Notes: generated by a model not told the origin, from the sequence alone. DNA of 27,034 bases from Rhodococcus rhodnii (GCA_000720375.1 JOAA01000061.1:1-27034), one strand, 5' to 3'. Shown: positions 15,623 to 24,664, counted from the stretch's first letter. Numbers and translations: made by a program.

Positions 15623-16693
15623 TCAGGCTGCCGCTGGTTCGTATTCGTTGATCAAGCCTTTGAGGACAGACCGGCGCGCGGCGCGGACATGGCCTCGGTG
15701 CGGGATGGAGCGATCAGGTCGAGGTGGGCGGAGGTGCTGGGCTCGGTGAGGGCGGTGGTGGTTGTAGTGGGCGGCGTAGTGCTTCAGTACGGTCCGCAGG
15801 TGACGCTCGTTGATGATCAAGAGGCGGTCGATGAGCTCGCTTCTCACCGTTCCGACGAACCGTTCGGCATAACAATTCGCCCGCGGGCAGCGTGGCGGGA
15901 TCTTCACTACCTCGATACCTGCGCTGGCGAACACCGTATCGAAGGCTGTGGTGAACTGGCTGGCCCGGTCGCGAACCAGGAAGCGGAACTCGTCAACTCG
16001 GTCGCCGAGGTCCATGAGTAGGTTGCGAGCTTGTTGCGCGGTCCATGATCCGTCCGGATGCGTTGTCGTACCGAGGATGTGGACGTAGCGGGTGGCGATT
16101 TCCATCACGAAGAACACGTAGATCCGTTTGAGCGTCACCGCGCAGTCCACGTGGAAGAAGTCGCAGGCAAGCATGGTGGACGCCTGAGCACGCAAGAACC
16201 GCCGCCACGATACCTCGGCCTCACGGTTGGGTGCTGGTGGTATTCGGAGGCGCTTGAGCACGCGACGGACGGTCGAGGCACCGATCCGGTGACCGAGGTT
16301 GAGCAGCTCACCCTGGATCCTGCGATACCCCCACCCCGGGTTCTCGCGCGCCATCCGCTCGATCAGTGCGACGACCTCGGTGTCGAGTGCTGGGCGGCCA
16401 GGGCGGTTCGGGTAGGTCCACTTCCTGGCCACCAGGCGCCGATGCCATCGCAGGAGCGTCGCGGGCGTGACCAGTCGGTGTCGGCGCAGCACAGCTGGTA
16501 ACCGCCGCGCCAAGGCGGCAAGCGTCGCACGGTCAGCCCAGTCCAGCCGGGGACGAGGATTCTTTCGACGAAGCACCGCGACCTCGTGCCGCAACGCCAG
16601 CAACTCCACGTCCTTGGCCGCCGAGGACCGGCCAAGCAAGACAAGCCACCCCCCGAGCCGAACGAAGAGCAGATACACCAGTCGTAACCACAC
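15623..16693 (-). CDS. Integrase-core (rve) DDE transposase, intact
   Basis: A 356-residue transposase without frameshifts. The N-terminal half has a hydrophobic start and the block [21 protein letters not shown], then an HTH-like stretch ([18 protein letters not shown]) and RENPGWGYRRIQGELLNLG, typical of IS3/IS481-related integrase-core transposases. The DDE triad is visible as ACDFFHVD (first Asp), VRDRASQFTTAF (second Asp) and NCYAERFVGTVRSE (Glu). The C-terminal HYNHHRPHRAQ is also typical. It fills the IS almost completely. The start Met lies about 40 bases inside the right repeat, as expected. The same family is represented by a truncated copy at 21357-22033. All catalytic residues are present, so the element is potentially mobile; exact ISfinder family is not certain. 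Confidence 0.92.
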   Translation of the reverse strand: MWLRLVYLLFVRLGGWLVLLGRSSAAKDVELLALRHEVAVLRRKNPRPRLDWADRATLAALARRLPAVLRRHRLVTPATLLRWHRRLVARKWTYPNRPGRPALDTEVVALIERMARENPGWGYRRIQGELLNLGHRIGASTVRRVLKRLRIPPAPNREAEVSWRRFLRAQASTMLACDFFHVDCAVTLKRIYVFFVMEIATRYVHILGTTTHPDGSWTAQQARNLLMDLGDRVDEFRFLVRDRASQFTTAFDTVFASAGIEVVKIPPRCPRANCYAERFVGTVRSELIDRLLIINERHLRTVLKHYAAHYNHHRPHRAQHLRPPRPDRSIPHRGHVRAARRSVLKGLINEYEPAAA

Positions 16694-16733
16694 GTCGCAC
16701 GATCATGCCTTGCCAGTCGAACGGCGCGATCAC

Positions 16734-16775
16734 TGCAGGTCAAGACCGTCGTACAGCATTTTGGAACCTCACAGG
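16734..16775 (-). repeat. Right terminal inverted repeat of the intact IS
   Basis: On the minus strand begins CCTGTGAGGTTCCAAAA and pairs with the left repeat at 15579-15620 (one mismatch in the outer 17 bases, 31 of 40 overall). Confidence 0.8.
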
Positions 16776-16950
16776 CTTTTCGCGGGTCGCACTAGCATCG
16801 GGCCGTTCAGCGAAAACCAGCGGCAACAACGGATCCGCACTGGCAGTCTGACCAGTGCATTACATGATTCCGATGACGAGTCGACGATCCGTCCGCGCAC
16901 AGTTGGGTGATCCGGGCACGGTGGCTGTCCGGCTTTCAAGGAGGACGCTG

Positions 16951-17868
16951 ATGGGACGATGGCGAACACTGGCCATCACCACGGGAATGGCGCTGGCCGC
17001 CGGCTTGATCATGGTGCCGGGCGCGACAGCCGAGGCAGGGGGAAGGACAACAACCGACCAAGCAATCCAATCCGTTACTCCTTTCTGCAACTTCGAGCGC
17101 ATCTTCTGGGCGGTCGCCGGCAACTGGGACGGTATCGGCGGCGACGGCATCGGCGTTGTCGTCGATCGTGGCGGCGTGCTGACGTGGTACCTGCGCAATG
17201 CGCCCAACGCGGGTCCGGCCGACTACATCTTCAGCTTCGGTCTGTCGGGGGACCGGCCGGTTGTGGGGAACTGGGACGGTATCGGCGGCGATGGCCCCGG
17301 AATCGTGCGGTCGTCGATCACCGACGAATGGCAGTGGCATCTGCGTAACGGCAACAACGCGGGCCATGCCGACTACATCCTCGACTACGGTCGCAGAAAC
17401 TACTACCCGGTGACCGGAAACTGGGACGGCGTGGGTGGCGACGGTGTCGGAGTCGCGGGAGGAAACGCGAGCGGCTACAAGGCATGGCATCTGCGCAACA
17501 GCCCCAGCCCGGGCAGGCCCGACCATGACTTCACCTACGGGCGGACCGGGACGGACGGACCGTCGACGGACTTTCCCATCGCCGGGAACTGGGACGGCGT
17601 CGGCGGCGACGGCCCCGGCATCGTCCGCGACGTGAGCACTCAACTCCAGTGGCATGAGCGCAACAGTCTGAACGCCGGGCCCGGCGACCACATCTTCAAC
17701 TACGGCGTGACGAGGACGGACTGTGTTGTCGTCGGGAACTGGGACGGCGTCGGCGGCGACGGCCCCGGCATCGTGCGGGGCAACCCGAACGGCAACGGCG
17801 AGTTGCAGTGGCATCTGCGCAACGGCAACAATCCCGGCCCCGCGGAGGCGATCTTCGACTACAGCTGA
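16951..17868 (+). CDS. Secreted repeat protein, five GNWDG-type propeller repeats
   Basis: A 305-residue exported protein. ATG 16951 is chosen because AAGGAGGAC (16938-16946) stands four bases before it and a classical signal peptide follows: RWRTLAITTG, a hydrophobic core to about residue 25, and a cleavage site after GATA. The mature part has five copies of a unit of about 50 residues built as VxGNWDGxGGDGxGIV, then W(H/Y)LRNxxNxGxAD, then a strand ending FxYG. This resembles the actinobacterial and cyanobacterial GDWDGDG...WYLRN repeats related to VCBS/FG-GAP beta-propellers, whose acidic loops can bind calcium. Here the loop is changed to GNWDGxGGDG in every copy. Only two cysteines are present in the mature chain. 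An extracellular binding role is likely, partner unknown. The SARP regulator follows 165 bases downstream on the same strand. Confidence 0.88.
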   Translation: MGRWRTLAITTGMALAAGLIMVPGATAEAGGRTTTDQAIQSVTPFCNFERIFWAVAGNWDGIGGDGIGVVVDRGGVLTWYLRNAPNAGPADYIFSFGLSGDRPVVGNWDGIGGDGPGIVRSSITDEWQWHLRNGNNAGHADYILDYGRRNYYPVTGNWDGVGGDGVGVAGGNASGYKAWHLRNSPSPGRPDHDFTYGRTGTDGPSTDFPIAGNWDGVGGDGPGIVRDVSTQLQWHERNSLNAGPGDHIFNYGVTRTDCVVVGNWDGVGGDGPGIVRGNPNGNGELQWHLRNGNNPGPAEAIFDYS

Positions 17869-18033
17869 GTGAGTCCGCAATGATCGACGGCGGCGGGGGG
17901 GGCCGGCCGCGCGCCGCCACTCGGGCGGGCTTGGACCTTCCGGAGCCGTGCCTGGGCCGTGCACGAGGTGACGCGCCGATCCGGTGGATCTGCCAGCCTT
18001 CCGGCAGTTCTCGACTGGGCGCGTGAAAGGGGG

Positions 18034-20766
18034 ATGATGGCCGAGTTCCGACTGCTTGGCGAAGTGGAAGTCCTTGCCGGCGGTGACACCGCCAACCTGG
18101 GACCGGCCAGGCAGCGCTGTGTCCTCGCCGCGATGGCCGTGGACGTCGGTCGTGTGGTGCCGGTGGAACGGTTGATCGACCGCGTCTGGGGTGATGATCC
18201 GCCGGTCCGGGCGCGTGCCGTGCTGTCCACCTACACCTCCCGGTTGCGGCATGCATTGACAGCCCTGCAGGCCGGGCGCATTGTCCAGCGCGCAGGCGGT
18301 TACCTGCTCGAAGCCGGGAAGAACGCGGTGGACCTGCACCGGTTCCGCGAACTGTGCGCACAGGCACGCGCCGAGGCTGGCGATGACGAGCAGGTCGTGA
18401 CAACCTTGACCGAAGGGCTGCGGTTGTGGCGTGGCGAAGCACTGACTGGCCTGCACGGCGACTGGGTCACCGTAGAACGCAACCGGCTCCACGAGGAGCG
18501 GCTGGCCGCTCAGTACGACCTCATCGACAGCCAGCTGCGCCTCGGCCAGAGTGCCGATCTGATCGCCGAGCTCACGATGCGGACAGCCAATGATCCCCTG
18601 GACGAACGCGTGGCGGGCCAGTACATGCTGGCTCTGTACCACAGCCATCGGCCCGCCGACGCCCTGAAGCACTACCAGCGGACACGGACACGGCTGGTCC
18701 AGGAACTCGGGGTCGAACCCAGCGACAACCTGCGACAGCTGCATCAGCGAATCCTCGCTGACGACCCGGCGTTGAGCCCGCCGATGGTTCTCGGGGCATC
18801 TGCCAGCACTCGACAACCGGATCCCCGGGTACCGCGACAATTGCCCGCTGACATCCCGCGATTCGTCGGACGGGATCGCTACCTAGTGGCACTCGACGAA
18901 CTGTCCACATTGGTGACGGGTGCCGGCCATCCCGTCGTCATTACTTTGGACGGCGCAGCAGGTGTCGGCAAGACGGCCTTGGCAGTGCGTTGGGCACACC
19001 GTGCTGGCCATCGGTTCCCGGACGGTCACCTCTACGTGAACCTGTGCGGCCATGTCCCGCAACCACCGATGAAACCCGCGGACGCGGCAGCGGCTCTGCT
19101 GGGGTCCATCGGCACTCCCGCCGACCAGATCCCGTCCACACTCGACGGACGATCGGCGATGCTGCGCACGGCACTGGCCGGCAGGCAGATGTTGATACTG
19201 CTGGACAACGCGAGGCACTCCGACCAGATCAGGCCGTTGCTGCCAGGCACAGGCAACCTCGTTCTGATCACCAGCCGGAACCAGCTACGCAGCCTCACCA
19301 TCCGGGAAGGTGCCCGCCGCGTCACCGTGGATACCCTCGATGCCGAGGAGTCAGAGCAACTACTGACGCAGAGCACCCCCGGCAGCGCGGGAATCGACGA
19401 GACCGTACCTCAGTTGCTCCAGCTGTGCCAGGGACTTCCGTTGGCCCTGGCTATCGCGGCGGAACGTGCCGCTCGCGAACCCGCTGCTTTCCCCATGGAG
19501 CGGCAGTACGCACTCGACGTCCTCGACAGTGGCGATGACGCCACCACCGACCTCCGTGCCGTCTTCTCCTGGTCGTACGACGCGCTTTCCGCAGACACAG
19601 CAAGGATGTTCCGGTTGATCGGCACCGCGCCGGGCATTGACATCAGCGTCCCCGCGGCCGCGGCACTCGCCGACGTCGACACGGCACGTGCCAGGCACCT
19701 GCTGGATCAACTGGTGGCCACGAACCAGCTGCACCACAAGCGACCGGGCCGCTACCAACTCCATGACCTGCTCCGGGCCTACGGCGCCGAGCGCTCGGCC
19801 GAGCAGGATTCGCCGGAACAACGATCGGCCGCCTATCGGCGCCTGCTCCACTGGCTGCTGCACACCGCGTTCAACGCCAGACCGCACCTGCAGGCAAGCG
19901 ACTCGGGGTTGGTCCCGCTACCGGCCATCGCGGATATCGCTGCGCCCGCTTTCGTGGATCAACGCCACATGCTGGAGTGGTCGGCGGGCGAGCGGCACAA
20001 CTTGATCGCCGGTGTGCGTCTCGCCTACGACGAGGGTTTCGACGATCTCTGCTGGCAGTTGGCGTACGCGACGTGGCCCGCGTTGTTCCTGGCGAGCGCC
20101 TGGCACGACGCGCAGGACATGTATCGGCTCGGCCTCGCGGCGGCACAACGCTGCGGCGATCAGACCGGCCAAGCGCACATGCTTGACGGGCTGGGCAACG
20201 CCCATCGCTTCGACCGGCGGCACCTGCATGCCATCGAGGCGCACCAGCAGGCGATCGCGCTGTTCAGTGACACGAACAATGTGCGAGGCTGCGCGCTCGC
20301 GCTGAGCAATCTCGGTGCGTCCTATCGGGACGTGGGACGGTACGAGGAAGCGCTTGCCTGCTGCAGAAAGGCCTACGCCCTCAGCCGAGAGTGTGGTGAA
20401 CCGGGCACGATGGCGATCTCGCTGCGTCGCATCGCGGAGACGTTGACCGCGGACGGCCAGCCCATGGACGCGCTGCCCGCCGGACGTCAATGCCTCGATC
20501 TCTACCGTGAGGTCGGACATCTGCGCGGGGAGGCAACCGCCCTGCAAGCTCTGGCAGGTGTCCACTTCTCCACCGACAGGCCAGAAACGGCGATCGACCA
20601 CTACCGCGCGGCCGCGTCGGTCTACAGAGGTCTGGGCGATCGCCGTCGTCAAGCCTCAACTCTGACTCGGCTGGGCGAATGCCTGAGCCGTACGCACCGA
20701 ACCGGCGAAAGCCGCGAGGTCCGGCAGCAGGCGATGAAGATCTTCGAGGAACTGGGGGCGCCATAG
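18034..20766 (+). CDS. SARP/AfsR-like regulator with NB-ARC ATPase and TPR domains
   Basis: A 910-residue regulator of the AfsR type. Residues 1-95 form the OmpR-like winged helix (EFRLLGEVEVLAGG, then GPARQRCVLAAMAVD, then DRVWGDDPPVRARAVLSTYTS). About 95-245 is the bacterial transcriptional activation domain (DLHRFRELCAQA, LWRGEAL, ALYHSHRPADALKHYQ). From about 275 an NB-ARC ATPase has FVGRDR, Walker A GAAGVGKTA (about 306-314), Walker B MLILLDNA (about 387) and a GLPLALAIA motif (about 470). The C-terminal 250 residues are TPR-like (YEEALACCRKAYAL). ATG 18034 and ATG 18037 both sit behind GAAAGGGGG. Such proteins activate antibiotic clusters by binding direct repeats at promoters. It may control the NRPS/PKS cluster 4 kb away, but an IS block lies between them. 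Confidence 0.95.
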   Translation: MMAEFRLLGEVEVLAGGDTANLGPARQRCVLAAMAVDVGRVVPVERLIDRVWGDDPPVRARAVLSTYTSRLRHALTALQAGRIVQRAGGYLLEAGKNAVDLHRFRELCAQARAEAGDDEQVVTTLTEGLRLWRGEALTGLHGDWVTVERNRLHEERLAAQYDLIDSQLRLGQSADLIAELTMRTANDPLDERVAGQYMLALYHSHRPADALKHYQRTRTRLVQELGVEPSDNLRQLHQRILADDPALSPPMVLGASASTRQPDPRVPRQLPADIPRFVGRDRYLVALDELSTLVTGAGHPVVITLDGAAGVGKTALAVRWAHRAGHRFPDGHLYVNLCGHVPQPPMKPADAAAALLGSIGTPADQIPSTLDGRSAMLRTALAGRQMLILLDNARHSDQIRPLLPGTGNLVLITSRNQLRSLTIREGARRVTVDTLDAEESEQLLTQSTPGSAGIDETVPQLLQLCQGLPLALAIAAERAAREPAAFPMERQYALDVLDSGDDATTDLRAVFSWSYDALSADTARMFRLIGTAPGIDISVPAAAALADVDTARARHLLDQLVATNQLHHKRPGRYQLHDLLRAYGAERSAEQDSPEQRSAAYRRLLHWLLHTAFNARPHLQASDSGLVPLPAIADIAAPAFVDQRHMLEWSAGERHNLIAGVRLAYDEGFDDLCWQLAYATWPALFLASAWHDAQDMYRLGLAAAQRCGDQTGQAHMLDGLGNAHRFDRRHLHAIEAHQQAIALFSDTNNVRGCALALSNLGASYRDVGRYEEALACCRKAYALSRECGEPGTMAISLRRIAETLTADGQPMDALPAGRQCLDLYREVGHLRGEATALQALAGVHFSTDRPETAIDHYRAAASVYRGLGDRRRQASTLTRLGECLSRTHRTGESREVRQQAMKIFEELGAP

Positions 20767-20783
20767 GCGTAGGCGCCCCCAGT
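20751..20783. terminator. Bidirectional hairpin terminator between convergent genes
   Basis: A perfect 12-bp inverted repeat, ACTGGGGGCGCC (20751-20762) and GGCGCCCCCAGT (20772-20783), with a 9-base loop containing the SARP stop codon. The convergent peptidase remnant ends one base further at 20785. There is no T-run, as is usual for GC-rich actinobacterial terminators. Confidence 0.75.
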
Positions 20784-20784
20784 C

Positions 20785-21336
20785 TCAGAGTTCGCAGGTG
20801 GCGCCTGCGGACGGCAGCTTCAGATCGACGAGGTAGTCGGCGACAAGTCCGTCGACGCAGGCGTTGCCGGCGACGAAGACGGCACCGTGCTGCTTGCCTT
20901 CGACGGTCAGGAGCCCGCCTTGGAGCTGCTTGGCCATGGCGACGCCGCCCTCGTGCGGAGTGGCGGGGTCGCCGGTGACGGAGACGACGAGGGTGTCCGC
21001 GAGAATCTTCGGGTCGATCTTGTCGGCGTACGGGAAGCCGAGAGTCGACGTTCCCGGCCACTTCGCACACGGGCTGACCGACTCGGTCACCGTCCCGGTG
21101 TCGAATATCGGGGCGACGCGGGCCACGGTCTTGCGCAGTTCGGTCTCCCGTTCCCGGGGATGCCGGTCCTCGTCGACGCAGTTGATCGCCATCAGGGCTT
21201 CGAGGAAGCCGCCGTAGCGACCGTCGGCGTCGCGCTGGACGAACGTGTCGCGCAGTTTGAGCAGTGCATCGCCCTTGCCTGCCTTGACCTCGGCGATACC
21301 GGCCACGATCGCCGGGAAGTTGACCGAGCTGTAGAG
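20785..21336 (-). pseudogene. Tripeptidyl-aminopeptidase-like alpha/beta hydrolase, C-terminal fragment
   Basis: About 180 residues of the C-terminal end of a secreted TAP-like (SlpD/E type) alpha/beta hydrolase. It includes INCVDED, CAKWPG, LVVSVTGDPATPHEGGVAMA with the catalytic Asp (GDPATP), and KQHGAVFVAGNACVD with the catalytic His (QHG). The conserved cysteine ends ACVD and ATCEL are present. The normal family length is about 500 residues; the signal peptide and nucleophile GxSxGG part are missing. The fragment breaks off at about 21336 in an A+T-rich 20-base stretch that leads into a truncated transposase. The first in-frame Met-like codon inside is GTG 21306, so a product would be non-functional. 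The 3' end shares a hairpin with the SARP gene. Confidence 0.85.
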
Positions 21337-21351
21337 TTAGCTTGTCTTTTA

Positions 21352-22052
<701 letters not shown>

Positions 22053-22104
22053 TCACGATCGCCCAGGTCAACCGGATTGCCACATTCTCGACCAGGACAG
22101 GCCG

Positions 22105-23250
22105 GTGACGCTGGCCGAGGCCGTGGCCACGGCGGGAGATGTCGCCATCGCGGTGGCTCGTGTGCTGGTGGAGGAGCGCGTTTGCGCCGAGGTAACCCCC
22201 GAACTGGCTGCTGGTTACGACGGGCTCGTTAATCAGCCAGTGCGCTACGTAAGCGGCGCGTTGACAAGGTTCACGACCAACAAGAGCCTTGTCATGGCGA
22301 ACCATGAACAGGTCAGGGCGTGGGTGGCTGCGCGGGAAAGTGTCGTCACGGTGGGCGCGTCCAGTCGTCGAACTGCTCGACTGGAGGAAGGGTTGCCGCA
22401 ACTGCTGTCGTTGCAGGAAACCGATGTGTCGCAGTTGACACTATCCGATGTGGATCTAATGTGGTGTCGTTTCGCGGGAGCGCACCAGCTGGACAAGCTG
22501 CGACTGGAGGGACGAGGTTCGTTCAACCGGCCGCCTGGTTTGCAGCTTGGCTGGGCGTGGCCGCTGTTGTGGCGGTGGACCTCGCGGCGGGTACTGGCCG
22601 AAGAACACCCATGGCGCGCCAGACGCCGCAAATCCGGCGGCTGGACCAAGGACCTCCCTCAACTTGAAAATGTCGATAGCGCTCCGTCAGTGGACCCAGA
22701 ACGGTTGGCCGTGCTGTACCGGTCGCTACGCAAAGCCTTCGAGGACAGCAAGAACGAGGCCGGGGCCGGCGACTTCTACTACGGCGAGATGGAGGCCCGC
22801 CGCCACGCCCGATCCTCCGGCCCTTGGGAACGTGTCCTGCTTACCGCGTACTGGCTACTCTCCGGGTACGGGCAACGCGCCAGTCGCACGCTCGCAGTCC
22901 TGGTGGTGCTGATCGGCGTGCTGTTCGTCCTGCTGACCGCGTACGGGCTGCCTAGCGGCACCGCAGTGCAGCAGATGACTGGCACGATCCCGTCTGCGGT
23001 GGCCGGACAGCCGCAACAGATCACGCTCGAGGTGAAACCTGCGCCCGTGACTCAGCCGCCGCCGGACCGGCGATGGACCGAGGACCGGATGGGCAGGGCG
23101 ATCCGCATCGCGCTCGGGTCAGTGGTGTTCCGCGACGCCGACCAAAGGCTGACCCAGCCCGGATGGTGGACGGTCATGGCAGGCCGTGCATTCGGTCCCT
23201 TGCTGCTCGCCCTGGCGGCACTGGCGATCCGAGCCCGCGTCAAGCGGTAA
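22105..23250 (+). CDS. Pentapeptide-repeat-type membrane protein, probably 5'-truncated
   Basis: About 381 residues. The middle reads LSDVDLMWCRFAGAHQLDKLRLEG, then RRVLAEEHPWRARR, then YRSLRKAFEDSKNEAG, GDFYYGEMEARRHA and YWLLSGYGQRASRTL. This is the characteristic half that follows the pentapeptide repeats in a family of actinobacterial membrane proteins. Two membrane segments close it: VLVVLIGVLFVLLTAYGL and, about 100 residues later, FGPLLLALAALAI. The N-terminal pentapeptide array expected in the family is short or missing. The gene begins right at the edge of the decayed IS. GTG 22105 with an upstream AGGA is the most plausible surviving start. Function of the family is not established; the FYYGEME region and membrane tail suggest a membrane-anchored sensor or effector. 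It may be a truncated, inactive copy. Confidence 0.75.
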   Translation: MTLAEAVATAGDVAIAVARVLVEERVCAEVTPELAAGYDGLVNQPVRYVSGALTRFTTNKSLVMANHEQVRAWVAARESVVTVGASSRRTARLEEGLPQLLSLQETDVSQLTLSDVDLMWCRFAGAHQLDKLRLEGRGSFNRPPGLQLGWAWPLLWRWTSRRVLAEEHPWRARRRKSGGWTKDLPQLENVDSAPSVDPERLAVLYRSLRKAFEDSKNEAGAGDFYYGEMEARRHARSSGPWERVLLTAYWLLSGYGQRASRTLAVLVVLIGVLFVLLTAYGLPSGTAVQQMTGTIPSAVAGQPQQITLEVKPAPVTQPPPDRRWTEDRMGRAIRIALGSVVFRDADQRLTQPGWWTVMAGRAFGPLLLALAALAIRARVKR

Positions 23251-23257
23251 GAACGCC

Positions 23258-23515
23258 TCACTCCACCGCGCGGATGGGACCTCGCGTTGTCGGCGATCTT
23301 CTCCAACAGCAAGGCGTTTCGGGAACTGCTACGGCGTCGTGATCGGTGGTTCGGCGCGTGTCGGCGACGACCAGCGCTGCGTGCGCTTCGATGTCGTGGT
23401 GGACGCGGTCGAGCTGGTCCACTGTGGAGCTGGTCCACTGTGGAGCGGGTGCGCCGGCGGCGCGGGTGTCGACTTCCAATACCCATTCTTTGGCCAGTAG
23501 GGAACGCAGCGCCAT
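23258..23515 (-). pseudogene. Phage tail tube protein fragment
   Basis: ATG 23515 follows GGAGG at 9-base spacing and begins MALRSLLAKEWVLEVDT, which resembles the N-terminus of siphophage major tail (tube) proteins. After about 25 residues a 16-bp tandem duplication (23411-23442) shifts the frame and the rest is not recognisable. The start is 16 bases after the end of the tail-terminator remnant, the order expected in phage genomes. Confidence 0.5.
23411..23442 (+). repeat. 16-bp perfect tandem duplication
   Basis: GAGCTGGTCCACTGTG occurs twice without spacer (23411-23426 and 23427-23442). Since 16 is not a multiple of three, it changes the reading frame of the tail-tube remnant. Confidence 0.85.
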
Positions 23516-23530
23516 CTCGGCGCCCTCCAT

Positions 23531-23916
23531 TCATGTGCGGTGTCGAGTTGGTCGGTGCGCCGTGAGCTTGTAGGTGTCGGCGTGCTCGTAGCGGCGGTTC
23601 TGGTCTTAGCCCATCGGGACCAAAGCGGTGCGCCGTGCAGGACGTCGAACACGGTGTCGACCAGGTCGAGCAATTCGCGGGGGTCTGCGGTGGCGCTGCG
23701 CTCGCGGACTTGCAGCCCGAGCGCGCTGTCGGCCTGGTCGACGTCGTCGGCGAGCGGGTACAGGGTGAGCACCAACAGCCGCGCCGGTGACGCGGGAACG
23801 GCACCGATCACGATGCCGGTCTCGTCGTCGCGGTAGATGCCGGTCGGCCGGTAGGTTCCGATGCCGGCGGCGATGTGCTCGGCGAGCCCGTGCGCGAGCG
23901 TTGCTGTCCAGCTCAT
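23531..23916 (-). pseudogene. Phage tail terminator / minor capsid-type protein, broken
   Basis: From ATG 23916 the frame reads SWTATLAHGLAEHIAAGI, TGIYRDDETGIVIGAVPA, LTLYPLADDVDQADSALGLQ and DLVDTVFDVLHG. This is the pattern of phage tail terminator (minor capsid protein) genes. The expected ending then appears in another frame: VPMG, a TAA where the family has Gln, DQNRRYEHADTYKLTAHRP and a stop at 23533-23531. So the gene carries one frameshift with a small deletion after VLHG and one nonsense codon (CAA to TAA would explain it). The gene begins 11 bases after the gp10-like gene and is followed 16 bases later by the tail-tube start. Confidence 0.7.
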
Positions 23917-23926
23917 GTCCCAGCGC

Positions 23927-24282
23927 CTAACGGATCTGAGCCTGGATCAGGCGGGCGACTGTCTCGCGGTTACTGGCTATCGCTCTCGAGGTGCTTCGGT
24001 CGCCTTCGCGGTGGTGGTCGTTGAGTTCCTCGTGTTGCCGTGCGGCATCGGGGTGTCGTAGGACACGGCACCCGTGAGCGTGTCCGGATCATGGCTTGCG
24101 GTCGCCGAGTTGCGCAGTGCGCCGGTGTCCAGCGGCGCCCGGTTGACCGACACGGCGCGCACGTGCTCGGCGCCCAGCACCACACCCCGAGCAGCGCCAC
24201 GTCGAGCAGCCTCGCCGGCGGTGTAGCCGCGCCAGTCGGTTTCGACCCGAATGCCGCCGTTGCCGCGGATCTCGATAGCCAT
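23927..24282 (-). pseudogene. HK97-gp10-like phage protein, frameshifted
   Basis: ATG 24282 begins AIEIRGNGGIRVETDWRG. The diagnostic part is VLGAEHVRAVSVNRAPLDTGALRNS and LTGAVSYDTP, typical of HK97 gp10-family head-tail connector proteins. The expected continuation (DAARQHEELNDHH, then ETVARLIQAQIR and a stop at 23929-23927) is present but in another frame, and the short AKYLE-like block between is shortened. One indel near 24055 explains the break. Upstream minus-strand sequence to about 24380 could be the end of another phage gene, but I do not recognise it. Confidence 0.72.
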
Positions 24283-24389
24283 GCCTCACCCCGCTTGGCG
24301 ATGGCTGCGCTGAGGTTGTGCCGATTCACACGTTCGGCGGCTACGTCGACGTTGCGGCGCGAGGCTAGGGTCGCGGCAGCGAAAGGATA

Positions 24390-24419
24390 ATGACTGTGAG
24401 CTGCATGTTGTTGGCGTGA
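24390..24419 (+). CDS. Possible 9-residue leader peptide
   Basis: ATG 24390 after AAAGGAT opens a tiny frame (MTVSCMLLA) whose TGA overlaps the GTG start of the small membrane protein (GTGA). It may serve for translational coupling; it may equally be chance. Confidence 0.2.
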   Translation: MTVSCMLLA

Positions 24420-24664
24420 GCCCCGACGTAGTCGGGTGGGTGGCATGTGTTGCCGTTGCCCTACTTGTTGGCCCTCCGCTGTCGCTGTTGTTGATGTGTA
24501 CGACTCTCCGCATATTGGGTGTGCCAGAACACGAGGTACGCAAGAGAGCGCTTAAGTTCCTCGACCGTTGGATCACCCGGTACGACAAGCGTGGACTGTC
24601 CGCGTTGACAGCCGCTCTATTGGTCCGAACGGCGAGACGGGATGAGGGCAAGAGAGGGCCTTAG
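24416..24664 (+). CDS. Small single-pass membrane protein, unknown
   Basis: An 82-residue frame from GTG 24416. Residues about 5-30 (VVGWVACVAVALLVGPPLS and on) form one membrane helix; the rest is basic and helical (EVRKRALKFLDRWITRYDKRG). I do not recognise a family. It runs opposite to the phage genes and fills a gap where capsid and portal genes would be expected. Intact frame and distinct composition (less arginine-rich than shadow frames here) argue that it is a real gene. Translation could be coupled to the short leader that ends on its start codon. Function unknown; a phage-borne accessory (moron) gene is one possibility. Confidence 0.5.
   Translation: MSPDVVGWVACVAVALLVGPPLSLLLMCTTLRILGVPEHEVRKRALKFLDRWITRYDKRGLSALTAALLVRTARRDEGKRGP

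Larger units (their letters stand above)
15579..16775 (-). mobile_element. Complete integrase-core insertion sequence, about 1.2 kb
   Basis: An element bounded by imperfect terminal inverted repeats of about 40 bp that encloses a single intact transposase gene on the minus strand. Outer ends both read CCTGTG inward. No flanking target-site duplication is visible (left flank ends GACGCAC, right flank begins CTTTT). The left flank is an IS3 OrfA gene whose other half is missing on the right. Confidence 0.75.
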
